Shown piece after piece: positions 50,865 to 58,881 of a DNA stretch of 64,000 nt (its first letter is position 1; each line of letters starts with the position of its first letter). The notes beneath the pieces are model-generated. The model had not been told where the DNA came from, made no database searches, and worked only from the letters and a program-made list of their open reading frames with translations. This DNA comes from RGIG5327 sp045612485 (lineage in GTDB: Bacteria > Verrucomicrobiota > Lentisphaeria > Victivallales > UBA1829). The stretch lies in contig JAZKZE010000030.1 in the NCBI GenBank assembly GCA_045612485.1, positions 1 to 64,000 of the forward strand. Reading direction: 5' to 3'. The position numbers and the translations under genes are program-made.

Positions 50865-52064
50865 ATGAAAAAACTTTCTGTTGCTGTTACCGGATGCTCT
50901 CTGGTGGATTCCCTCTATGCTAATGTGAATACTTCCGCCGGTGCTTTTCAGACTCTCCGTTCAAAGAAAAACGGTGACGGCGGTCTGAAGGAAGGGGAAC
51001 TTACTTTTGCCGATGCACTGGAAAAATTCAGCGGCAAAAAATATGATAAGATCCTGGAAGCACTCACCAACGGGGAAAAGCCCACAGCCAGAAATCTGGG
51101 AGGTCCTGCCATCGTCGGTGCCATCAATGCTGCCCAGGCGCTCTACTCTCTGCCTGTGGAGTTCTCCTTCTACGGTGCCACCGGAAAAGATGAAAAAGGT
51201 AAATTCATCCGTTCCATCATCAAAAAGACTCCTGTGGATATCAAAAACTATGTGGAAGTAAAGGGTGATACCCCCGGTACAGATGTGATCTCCGATCCTG
51301 CCGCAAACAACGGCAAAGGGGAACGCACCTTCATTAATACCATCGGTGCCTGTTACAACTATACCCCCTCTGATCTTCCGGAAAGTTTCTATAAATCCGA
51401 CATCGTCTGGGTGGGAGCTACTGCCCTTGTTCCCGGGCTTCACACAAAACTTACCTCCATTCTGAAAAAAGCCAAAAAGAATGGAGCTGTCACCATCGTC
51501 AATACCGTTTATGACTTTATCAATGAAAGAAAGAATCCTGATAAAGCATGGCCCATGGGCGATGGCGTGGAAGCATACAAATATATCGACCTTCTTCTTA
51601 TGGACTGGGAAGAAGCCCGCCGCCTTTCCGGAAAAGAATTTTTCGGTGAGATCATGGGCTTTTTCATGGAATCCGGCGTAGGAGCTTTTGCCATTACCAG
51701 AGGCGCACATGCTTTCTTTGTATGGAGTAGCGGAAAGATCTTTTCTGAAGTGGAACTTACCGAAATGCCTGTTTCCGCCAAAGTGGATGAGATCCTTGCC
51801 GCCCATCCGGAAAAGAAGGGCGATACCACCGGATGCGGTGACAACTTTGCCGGTGGATTCGTTTCCTCCCTCCTGCGTCAGCTTGCCAATGGAAAAGAAC
51901 CCGGTACTCTGGATATTTATGATGCGTCCGCATGGGCTGCCGCTTCCGGCGGATTTGCCATCTTTACTGTGGGCGGAACCTACATCGAAAAGAAAAAAGG
52001 CGAAAAACAGGCAAAATTGCAGGAATTGCGTGATGCCTATATGCTTCAGATCAACCGTGTCTGA
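50865..52064 (+). CDS. PfkB family carbohydrate/nucleoside kinase
   Basis: Ribokinase-fold kinase of 399 residues, longer than typical 300-340, with an insertion after the first strand (about 30-70). Features: GCSLVD opening, NLGGPAIVGAINAAQAL (substrate-binding glycine segment), FYGATGKDEKG, and GDTTGCGDNFAGG with catalytic Asp326. Cys replaces Ala in the anion hole motif GAGD. The phosphate acceptor is not readable; adenosine, ribose or another sugar are options. AAGGAG precedes the ATG, with a clear promoter upstream. The next gene starts on the last base of this stop, so translation is coupled. Confidence 0.83.
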   Translation: MKKLSVAVTGCSLVDSLYANVNTSAGAFQTLRSKKNGDGGLKEGELTFADALEKFSGKKYDKILEALTNGEKPTARNLGGPAIVGAINAAQALYSLPVEFSFYGATGKDEKGKFIRSIIKKTPVDIKNYVEVKGDTPGTDVISDPAANNGKGERTFINTIGACYNYTPSDLPESFYKSDIVWVGATALVPGLHTKLTSILKKAKKNGAVTIVNTVYDFINERKNPDKAWPMGDGVEAYKYIDLLLMDWEEARRLSGKEFFGEIMGFFMESGVGAFAITRGAHAFFVWSSGKIFSEVELTEMPVSAKVDEILAAHPEKKGDTTGCGDNFAGGFVSSLLRQLANGKEPGTLDIYDASAWAAASGGFAIFTVGGTYIEKKKGEKQAKLQELRDAYMLQINRV

Positions 52065-52522
52065 TGAGTAAGCCTTATACAGAAGAATTTCTTACCTCCC
52101 TTTTCCGCAGATATGCCCCTTTTCCGGGGGCAAAAGCGGGGATCGTCGGGTATGGCACATTCGGGAAAAGAGTTGCCGGATGTGCCGAAAATACTTCCAT
52201 GCACATATTGTTGTGTGATCCATTGCTCCAGCAGGCGGAAAGTGAGGACGTCTTTGATGCGTTTCAGGAATCCTGGGGCAACGGTATGGGCCGCTGTTAC
52301 TATTCCGATACTCTTACAGAAACTTTTTTCCCTCTTTCATTTCTTATAAAGGAATGTGACATCCTTTCCATCCAAATCCCGGAAAATGAGGAGAATATTT
52401 CTCTCATTACCCCGGAAATTTTTTCTCAAATGAAACCTCACACCCTTGTTTTCAATTTTTCTTCAAAAAGAATCGTTCCCTTTGAGGATGAAAGGATCCT
52501 TTTCTTCGGAGAAGAACCATGA
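52064..52522 (+). CDS. Stand-alone Rossmann-domain protein related to 2-hydroxyacid dehydrogenases
   Basis: Protein of 152 residues corresponding only to the NAD-binding domain of D-2-hydroxyacid dehydrogenases. AGIVGYGTFGKRVAG holds the GxGxxG loop. LLCDPLLQQ follows strand 2, with acidic CD as in PdxB-type erythronate-4-phosphate dehydrogenase. CDILSIQIPENEEN and LITPEIFSQMKPHTLVFNFS are the later Rossmann segments. The catalytic Glu-His part and the substrate domain are absent, so it is unlikely to be a working dehydrogenase. It is in frame, with normal codon use and a four-base overlap with the next gene, so it looks like a maintained gene rather than debris. Confidence 0.6.
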   Translation: MSKPYTEEFLTSLFRRYAPFPGAKAGIVGYGTFGKRVAGCAENTSMHILLCDPLLQQAESEDVFDAFQESWGNGMGRCYYSDTLTETFFPLSFLIKECDILSIQIPENEENISLITPEIFSQMKPHTLVFNFSSKRIVPFEDERILFFGEEP

Positions 52523-53418
52523 AGATCTTTGCCGCCCCGTTACAGGGATATACGGATCGTTTTTTCCGTAATGCCCATTTTGCTGAAATAGGCGGGATCG
52601 AGGAATATTATACCCCTTTTCTCCGTATGGAACAGAATTCTATCCGGGAAAAGGAACTTTCCGATGTGGAAAAAGAAAAGAATCTTTCCCCGGAGACTGT
52701 TCCCCAGATCCTTGTGAAAAGCGGTGCGGAACTTGCCTTTTTTGCAGAAGAACTGGGCAATAAAGGCAAATGGAAAAGGCTTGATCTCAACTTTGGCTGT
52801 CCTTATGTTCCCGTAGTGAAAAAGGGATATGGGGCAGGGGTGCTTGAAGACAGAAGGGTTGTGGAAGAAATTTTGAAGGAAACGGAAAAATTCCCCCATA
52901 TTACTTTTTCTGTAAAGTGCAGACTTCCGGAAAAGGATGAGAATATATTGCATATATTGCAGGATCACAAGTTGAAACATATTGTTCTGCATCCCCGGAA
53001 AGCCAGTCAGGAATATAAAGGAAGTGCAGATAAAGAAGCCTTTTACAGGTTCCTTGCTTACGGAGGAAAGAATCCTCTTATCTATAACGGAGATATCAAT
53101 ACGCTTTCTGATATACCGGAAAATACCGAAATGCTTATGCTAGGACGTGGACTTTTGCGTGATCCCCTTCTTGCAAGAAAAATATCAGGGGAAAATTTTT
53201 CTTTTGAAGAAGAAAATTCCTTATATAAAAAATTCCATTCTTCTTATGTTGCTTCTCTCCTTGAAGGAACAAAAAAAGCGGAAGAGAAACTTCCCAAATT
53301 AAAAACTTTCTGGGAATATTTCCTGCCGCAAAAGGATAAAAAAATCAGAAAAAAACTCTCCAAATGCAGAACATTTGAAGAGTATAAGGTTCTTACGGAA
53401 GAACTTTTTTCTATGTGA
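52519..53418 (+). CDS. tRNA-dihydrouridine synthase (Dus family)
   Basis: FMN-dependent tRNA-dihydrouridine synthase of 299 residues. Key segments: APLQGYTDRFFR opening, LDLNFGCPYVPVVKKGYGAGVLE (catalytic-loop cysteine in GCP), HPRKASQEYKG, IYNGDI and LMLGRGLLRDP. It reduces uridine in the D-loop of tRNAs. DusA, DusB and DusC cannot be separated by eye, and the RKASQEY version is divergent from the usual RTR.Q.Y. It overlaps the Rossmann protein gene by four bases and ends nine bases from the convergent beta-helix gene. Confidence 0.87.
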   Translation: MKIFAAPLQGYTDRFFRNAHFAEIGGIEEYYTPFLRMEQNSIREKELSDVEKEKNLSPETVPQILVKSGAELAFFAEELGNKGKWKRLDLNFGCPYVPVVKKGYGAGVLEDRRVVEEILKETEKFPHITFSVKCRLPEKDENILHILQDHKLKHIVLHPRKASQEYKGSADKEAFYRFLAYGGKNPLIYNGDINTLSDIPENTEMLMLGRGLLRDPLLARKISGENFSFEEENSLYKKFHSSYVASLLEGTKKAEEKLPKLKTFWEYFLPQKDKKIRKKLSKCRTFEEYKVLTEELFSM

Positions 53419-53427
53419 AAATTTCTT

Positions 53428-55893
53428 TTATTTTTTCACAAGTTCCATGTGGGTGATGACCGCATCTCCTGCCCGGAGATAAAGGTATCCCAGTTCATTG
53501 GCCTTTTTGGTAAATTCAAAGGAAAATTCCTGTTCTTTATCCGTTAAAGTAAATTTTTCTTCCGGAAGGCGTTTTTTGTGACCTCTCAATTTTCCGTCAG
53601 GGGAAATGGAAGTGCTTAAATAGGCACTAAGTACCCCTTTTCCGGATGCCTTGATGGTAACTTTGAAATTTCCCGCCTGTTTCGGGAAAAAGAGATAAGA
53701 CCACATCAGACCTTTCAGATGAATGGAATTATTCCCTTTGTCATCGGTTTTCATGCTTCCGTTGCTGGTGCTGAATCCGGCGGGGAATTTTTTTGACGTA
53801 TAACGTTTTGCCTCGTTTGCTTTTACATCTCTTGTCAGAGCAAAATTGCCGTTCCGCAGAATCTCATTGGAGGGAAGACCGGATGCCTTCTGCAATACAG
53901 GGGCAGCGATTTTTCCATATTTTCCTGCGTGTTCCTTGAAGATCAGGATATTGGCGGGATCAGGGGAGAGGAGGGGAAGAAGAGGAGCTCCCAGTCTTAC
54001 CCAGGATTTTGCCACAGCAAGCTGCAATGCCCAGATCTCAAATTTATTTGCGTCAGAGCGTTTTGCTGCAAGGATCTTACCGCCTTCCAGTTTTACGCCG
54101 CTGGCAACGATTTTTCCTTCTGCATTGTAAAGGTAGCCGCTGGCAGGTTCCCGGGGAGAGCCGTTCAATTCCACCATTACCTCTTTTACTCCTGCGGGAA
54201 CTGCAAAGTAAAGGACACCGGAAGAACCGAATACATAAAGTTTTTCATCGGCACGGAAGGCATGGGGGGCAGCTGTCTTGATGGAAAGAGTCTGACTTCT
54301 TGCATCCATGCTGAAGCGGTAAACACCTTTTTCCCCGGCTTTCAGATTGTATGTGAAAGTTTTGTCAAAAGGTACACCGAAACGGTCGATCTCATTGATG
54401 GTGGGGGAGTGGACCGTTACAGTAAGGGGATTTCTGTAATTGGGGGCATCATAGCGGTGGACCGGTCTGTTGATAAAGGTCACAGGGATCGTCTGACCGG
54501 GTTCAGCATAAAGAACAAATTCGTTTTTTTCCCGGAAACGCAAAATCCCGCCGCTTGATTTGCCTTTGGGGGAGAGGGGAACGACTTTTTTGAAGTCGGG
54601 CAATACTACATTGAATCTCTGTGCCATGGGATCGGGCTTGGCTTTGGCAATGAATTTTGCAATGTCAAAAGATCTTTTCACCCCTTTGGAATTCTGTATG
54701 GTGATATTTTCGATGACCGGATCCACAATGCCGTTACCGTAACGGGAGGTAAAGACCATGGGAGGACGGTTTTCATCGTCAATGACGGTAAGATTTCGGA
54801 TCACAAGATCTTTGATATTTTCTTTCGTGGAGTTGGAAATGAGAAGACCGGCAGTTTTGCCGCCACGGGTATCGATCACGCAGTTTTCAATGACCTGTTT
54901 CACGCCGGGCAGATAATGGGTCAGCCCCAGCTGGGAATATTTGTTGCCGGAAAAACGGCAGTTGGAGAGAATGATATATCCTCTTTTTCCGTCATTGGGG
55001 GTTTGGTGATGTCCCACATGGCCTGTGGTGAAGCCGCTGTTCACATTGTCTTTGAATTCGCAGTTGCGGAGGGTAAGTTCGATCTTCTGTTTGGAGTTGT
55101 TGGAAACATAGAATCCGGAAAGATTGTTCCGGTTGAATTCACAGTTTTCAAAAAGGATCTTTGTGAGCCCTGTCACTCCGTCAGGAAAATTGGGTTCCAG
55201 GTCGATACCGCATTCAGGCGCGGTTCCTTTGGTATCATTGAATTTACAGTTGCGTACAGTAAGATTGTGGCAGCCTGTAACACTTAATCCCTGCCGCCAG
55301 CCGTAAACACAGTTCAGGTCTTCCAGAACCACATTGCGGCAGTTCAGACTTCCCACATAAACGCAGTCGCCGCCGCCATTGATGATGTCAAGGTTTTTGA
55401 CTTTCACATTGTCACTGTTGTAAATATTGACTGTATGTCTGTGGTCTTTCTGTTCGGAACGGGGGAAGATCAGTTTGACTTTTCCTTTGCCCTGCAGAAG
55501 AACATTTTTCTGATTGCGGATATCGAACATACATTTCTGCACATATCTTTTGCCCTTTTTCTCCTGCCAGACACCTTTGAGAGCCTGCACAACAACACCG
55601 TCGGCAAAGTGGATCTCAATATCGGAAGGTACTTTAAGGGAACCGGTGATCCAGGGGGAGGACATCTTTTCGATATACACCTTTTTTGCTCCGGAATCCA
55701 GAGCCGCCTGGAGGATCTTTGTGGAGTCATCTTTATTGAAGCCCCACCAGTGTGCTTTTGCTTCGGCTTTTTTTCCTGCTTTTACAAGGGCGATCTCTTT
55801 TGCAAAATCCTTTGCGGCAAGATCGCCGGGGATGAGTGCTGCAAGCAATATTACTGCCGCTGCCGGAAGAAGAAATGAATTCTTACTTTTCAT
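53428..55893 (-). CDS. Exported parallel beta-helix protein with C-terminal binding module
   Basis: Exported protein of 821 residues with a signal peptide (cleavage after LAA near 27). Residues 60-420 form a right-handed beta-helix with repeated turns such as NVKVKNLDI, NLTVRNCKF, KILFENCEF and LTLRNCEF. NGGGDCVYVG and GIDLEPN are candidate active-site segments; this resembles pectate-lyase/GH-type helices. Two beta-sandwich regions follow (about 430-670). A C-terminal jelly-roll module opens with ILRNGNFALTR (about 675-821), as in the modules at 24451 and 31090. Substrate is unknown; uronide or galactan polymers are plausible. It is the last gene of a six-gene operon and overlaps the lyxose isomerase by four bases. 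Confidence 0.75.
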   Translation of the reverse strand: MKSKNSFLLPAAAVILLAALIPGDLAAKDFAKEIALVKAGKKAEAKAHWWGFNKDDSTKILQAALDSGAKKVYIEKMSSPWITGSLKVPSDIEIHFADGVVVQALKGVWQEKKGKRYVQKCMFDIRNQKNVLLQGKGKVKLIFPRSEQKDHRHTVNIYNSDNVKVKNLDIINGGGDCVYVGSLNCRNVVLEDLNCVYGWRQGLSVTGCHNLTVRNCKFNDTKGTAPECGIDLEPNFPDGVTGLTKILFENCEFNRNNLSGFYVSNNSKQKIELTLRNCEFKDNVNSGFTTGHVGHHQTPNDGKRGYIILSNCRFSGNKYSQLGLTHYLPGVKQVIENCVIDTRGGKTAGLLISNSTKENIKDLVIRNLTVIDDENRPPMVFTSRYGNGIVDPVIENITIQNSKGVKRSFDIAKFIAKAKPDPMAQRFNVVLPDFKKVVPLSPKGKSSGGILRFREKNEFVLYAEPGQTIPVTFINRPVHRYDAPNYRNPLTVTVHSPTINEIDRFGVPFDKTFTYNLKAGEKGVYRFSMDARSQTLSIKTAAPHAFRADEKLYVFGSSGVLYFAVPAGVKEVMVELNGSPREPASGYLYNAEGKIVASGVKLEGGKILAAKRSDANKFEIWALQLAVAKSWVRLGAPLLPLLSPDPANILIFKEHAGKYGKIAAPVLQKASGLPSNEILRNGNFALTRDVKANEAKRYTSKKFPAGFSTSNGSMKTDDKGNNSIHLKGLMWSYLFFPKQAGNFKVTIKASGKGVLSAYLSTSISPDGKLRGHKKRLPEEKFTLTDKEQEFSFEFTKKANELGYLYLRAGDAVITHMELVKK

Positions 55894-56603
55894 TTGTTGC
55901 CTTTCTTTTTTTTATTTGACAGAGAGTTGAAAAAATCAGTGTAGTCACTTACGGTAAGACGTTCGGGCGGAGTATCTTCCTCCCATTTCTGGAACCTTTC
56001 TCTTTTTTCCGCAAAGCAGTTATCCAGATTATCATCGTTGACGGAAGATACTTCCCCCACCATTACGCTCCCGGAAGAGGGATCCGCATGGAAGGTATGA
56101 AATGCCCCCGGTACAAGAGTCAGGCTTTCCCCCGGCTCAAGGGTTATTGTTTCAGAGGAATCCACTGTAAGAAGAAGACCATCTTTTACTGTATTTACTT
56201 TTCCACGGACTGGTTTATTGTTTTCCGCCGGAGCAAGCTGGAAAACAAGTCTGCCGCCGCCCCTGTTGATAATATCCTCCTGTTTGCGGTAATGGCAATG
56301 CATGGGCGTGACCTGACCGGGTTTCACAAGCATGATCTTTTCAGCATAGGGTTTGGTGTATTTTTCTGAATGCAGTACACCATTTCTTATGGTGAAAAGC
56401 AATAAGCCCACTTTAAGAAAGTCCCCGGAACCGAAGTCGGTAACATCCCACCCCATGGCACAGGAAAGGATCTCATCACACTTTTCTCTGTTCTTCTTCC
56501 AATCCTCCAAAGTCCATTTGGAAAATGCCGGAAGGTAAAACTGGAAAGAGGCAAAAAATTCTTCCGCTTCTTTTATATAAGTATTGATTTCAGAGCGTTT
56601 CAT
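55890..56603 (-). CDS. D-lyxose isomerase
   Basis: Cupin-fold sugar isomerase of 237 residues, the normal size of D-lyxose ketol-isomerase (YdaE type). MKRSEIN and LPAFSKWTLEDW are typical of the N-terminus. The metal site is complete: TPMHCHYRKQEDIINRGGG gives His102, His104 and Glu109, and VPGAFHTF gives His169. It interconverts D-lyxose with D-xylulose and often D-mannose with D-fructose. Lying between a DMT transporter and an exported beta-helix protein in one operon, it probably handles a sugar brought in by that transporter (inference). Confidence 0.87.
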   Translation of the reverse strand: MKRSEINTYIKEAEEFFASFQFYLPAFSKWTLEDWKKNREKCDEILSCAMGWDVTDFGSGDFLKVGLLLFTIRNGVLHSEKYTKPYAEKIMLVKPGQVTPMHCHYRKQEDIINRGGGRLVFQLAPAENNKPVRGKVNTVKDGLLLTVDSSETITLEPGESLTLVPGAFHTFHADPSSGSVMVGEVSSVNDDNLDNCFAEKRERFQKWEEDTPPERLTVSDYTDFFNSLSNKKKKGNK

Positions 56604-56621
56604 GTATTAAGTTGTCCCCTG

Positions 56622-57530
56622 TTAAAATTTCAATACGGAAAGCGTGAGACCTCCGAGAATGAGACTTACCCCCACGATCTTTGTCAGGGTGCATTTTTCC
56701 TTCAGGAAGAATACTCCTGCAAACATGCCCACCGGCAGCCCCAACTGACGGAATACCTGAACATAGGATACATTGCTTACAAAGTTCATGGCAAGAAGGA
56801 CAAGAATGTAGGTGGTGGAGGAGAAACAGCCGGCAACTACCGGCATAAAATCTTTCTCCCTGAAAAATTCCTTTGCTTCTTCCCTGTCTTCTTTCACACA
56901 AAGCACAACCAGCCAGAAGAAGAGTGACAAGGCGATCCCTCTTGTGGAGTAATAGGTCATGGAACGCACTGCATTACTTACTTCCGGATAATGTTTGGCA
57001 ATAAGTTTTACTCCCAGGGAATCAAAAATGGTATATCCTGTTGTCCCCATAGCCGCCATAAGAAGCAGGAAAGAAGTTTTATTCCAGTATTGGGAAGGTT
57101 TGAAGTCGGAAAATCTGCTTAACGGCATAAGTAATGCCCCTGTAAAAACGATAAGGAATCCTGTTGCCGCCGTCCATGTAAGAGGATTACCCAGCCCCAG
57201 AAGGGTGGTAAAGAGAGCCGTAAGCACGATAGGCAGTGACCGCATCACCGGATAGGCGGATGCCATCTCCATTTTTTTATAAATGAGGATGATACCCACT
57301 CCGTAGAAAATATCAAAGAAAACCGTTCCGGCAATGACTCCCCAGAAGGAGGGTGGCAAGGAAAAGATTTTTACCGGAGTCCAGAATTGCACATGACCCC
57401 AGATCAATGCTCCCATGGTACAGATGATGGCATAGAAGGCAAGGCCCATTTTTCTCTTCTTTGCAAGAAGATTCCATGTGGCGTGGGTGACGGCAGAACC
57501 GAAAATAAGAAGAAAAGCTGTAAAAGTCAT
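56622..57530 (-). CDS. DMT/EamA-family transporter (paralogue)
   Basis: Ten-helix DMT transporter of 302 residues in two EamA halves. It is a clear paralogue of the protein at 19797-20699: shared HATWNLLAKK opening, YPVMRSLPI near residue 95, FRQLGLPVGMFAGV near 265, and the same length. It is embedded in an operon between tsaE and D-lyxose isomerase with gaps of 18-19 bases. A sugar such as lyxose or mannose is therefore a reasonable substrate guess, though the family is broad. Confidence 0.83.
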   Translation of the reverse strand: MTFTAFLLIFGSAVTHATWNLLAKKRKMGLAFYAIICTMGALIWGHVQFWTPVKIFSLPPSFWGVIAGTVFFDIFYGVGIILIYKKMEMASAYPVMRSLPIVLTALFTTLLGLGNPLTWTAATGFLIVFTGALLMPLSRFSDFKPSQYWNKTSFLLLMAAMGTTGYTIFDSLGVKLIAKHYPEVSNAVRSMTYYSTRGIALSLFFWLVVLCVKEDREEAKEFFREKDFMPVVAGCFSSTTYILVLLAMNFVSNVSYVQVFRQLGLPVGMFAGVFFLKEKCTLTKIVGVSLILGGLTLSVLKF

Positions 57531-57549
57531 TGTTCTTTTTCCATTCTGA

Positions 57550-57981
57550 TCATTCCTCTATGGAGATCACCCGGTCTGTCTCAATATTTTCCCCACGGTC
57601 GATATGGATATGGAGAGTATTTTTCGGGAATACTTTCCGGTCGATGCGTTCCGGCCATTCTACAAGAGTGTAGGCACTTTTATCGTAAAGAAACTCATCC
57701 ACACCGAAGGCAAGAGCTGCTTCCGTACTGTCGATACGGTAAAGATCAAGGTGATAGAGCATCCCTTTTTCCAGTGCATATTCCTGTACAATGGTGAAGG
57801 TGGGGCTGGAAACATGTTCCGTAACTCCCAGTGCTTTGGCAAAGGCACAGGAGAAAACCGTTTTTCCGGCTCCCAGATCCCCGTGGAGCGCAATAACAGA
57901 ACCGGGAGGAAGTTTTTTTACGATCTCCTGTGCCACCAGTGCTGTTTCTGCCGGGGAATGTGTAATATATTCTTTTTTCAC
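57550..57981 (-). CDS. tsaE: tRNA t6A biosynthesis ATPase TsaE
   Basis: Small ATPase of 143 residues. The Walker A loop GDLGAGKT (about 34-41), VSSPTFTIVQEY and the YHLDLYRID segment identify TsaE, the ATP-hydrolysing helper of the TsaB-TsaD complex that makes threonylcarbamoyladenosine at position 37 of tRNA. It starts with GTG at 57981 (AGGA seven bases upstream), as no ATG fits. It follows thiL by 18 bases inside an operon that otherwise carries carbohydrate genes. TcdA, which modifies the same base further, is encoded at 16969. Confidence 0.93.
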   Translation of the reverse strand: MKKEYITHSPAETALVAQEIVKKLPPGSVIALHGDLGAGKTVFSCAFAKALGVTEHVSSPTFTIVQEYALEKGMLYHLDLYRIDSTEAALAFGVDEFLYDKSAYTLVEWPERIDRKVFPKNTLHIHIDRGENIETDRVISIEE

Positions 57982-57999
57982 AACTTTTTCCTGTATATG

Positions 58000-58872
58000 T
58001 TATTCAAAATGGTCGAAACCGCTTTTGTGTTTATTTTCTTCTTCAATTTCTTTTTTTGCAACGAATCTGCCGATCCTGCTTAATGGTACATCCGGGAAAG
58101 TCCATGCCTTTTTCAATAACGGGGCGTTTTCCGGAGAGACGGCAAAAATAAGTTCATAATCCTCTCCGTCGGAAAGTGCCATTTGTATATCGGCACCCTG
58201 ACGCAGTGGAATATTTTTTTCTTCGATTTCCACGGAAAGACCGGATGCAGAAGCAAATCTTTGCGCATCTTTCAGCAGACCATCGCTTATGTCCATCATG
58301 GCACAGGTATATTTTCCTGCAAGAAAACGGCACTCTTTCACCCGCGGACAAAATGAAAGATGATGTTCGGAATAAAAGGAGTTGCCGAAACAGCCGGTGG
58401 CATAAAGAAGATCCCCTTCTTTTGCGTTTTTCCGCAAACAGAGTTTCTCTTTTTCCACTTTGCCCAGAATGGTAAGAGTCCCCACCATACCCTCTGCAAA
58501 ATTACCGGCAGTATCGCCGCCGATAATGCTTACTCCGTACTCTTTCGCACACATTTCCAATCCTTCATGGAAACGCATAAGATATTCTTCCTCCAGAGGT
58601 TTTTTTGCAATGGTCACAAGGGCATACAAAGGAACTCCCCCCATGGCACAAATATCACTGATATTGCGTTTCAGAAGTTTTGCCGCAACCCTTTCAGGAG
58701 TTGTTTCCGGCAGAAAATGGATGGAGGAGATGACCTGATCCGCTGCGGCAAGCAGGTATTCCCCGTTCCCGCAAACATCCAGAACAGCACAGTCATCCCC
58801 TATGGAAGTATGCACAGTGGGCGCGACGGAAAAAAGCCCCGCCAGACGCCCTGTAAAAGTTTCCTCATCCAT
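58000..58872 (-). CDS. thiL: Thiamine-monophosphate kinase
   Basis: ThiL of 290 residues, slightly short of the usual 310-330. IGDDCAVLDV (metal and ATP site, near 22), AAKLLKRNISDICAMGG, IIGGDTAGN (near 120) and CAMMDISDGLLKD (near 205) are the diagnostic segments, with LSDGEDYELIF near 245. It phosphorylates thiamine monophosphate to thiamine diphosphate. It lies ten bases after the mutarotase-like gene and 18 before tsaE. No TPP riboswitch-like element was noticed upstream of the operon. Confidence 0.93.
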   Translation of the reverse strand: MDEETFTGRLAGLFSVAPTVHTSIGDDCAVLDVCGNGEYLLAAADQVISSIHFLPETTPERVAAKLLKRNISDICAMGGVPLYALVTIAKKPLEEEYLMRFHEGLEMCAKEYGVSIIGGDTAGNFAEGMVGTLTILGKVEKEKLCLRKNAKEGDLLYATGCFGNSFYSEHHLSFCPRVKECRFLAGKYTCAMMDISDGLLKDAQRFASASGLSVEIEEKNIPLRQGADIQMALSDGEDYELIFAVSPENAPLLKKAWTFPDVPLSRIGRFVAKKEIEEENKHKSGFDHFE

Positions 58873-58881
58873 TTGTATTGA

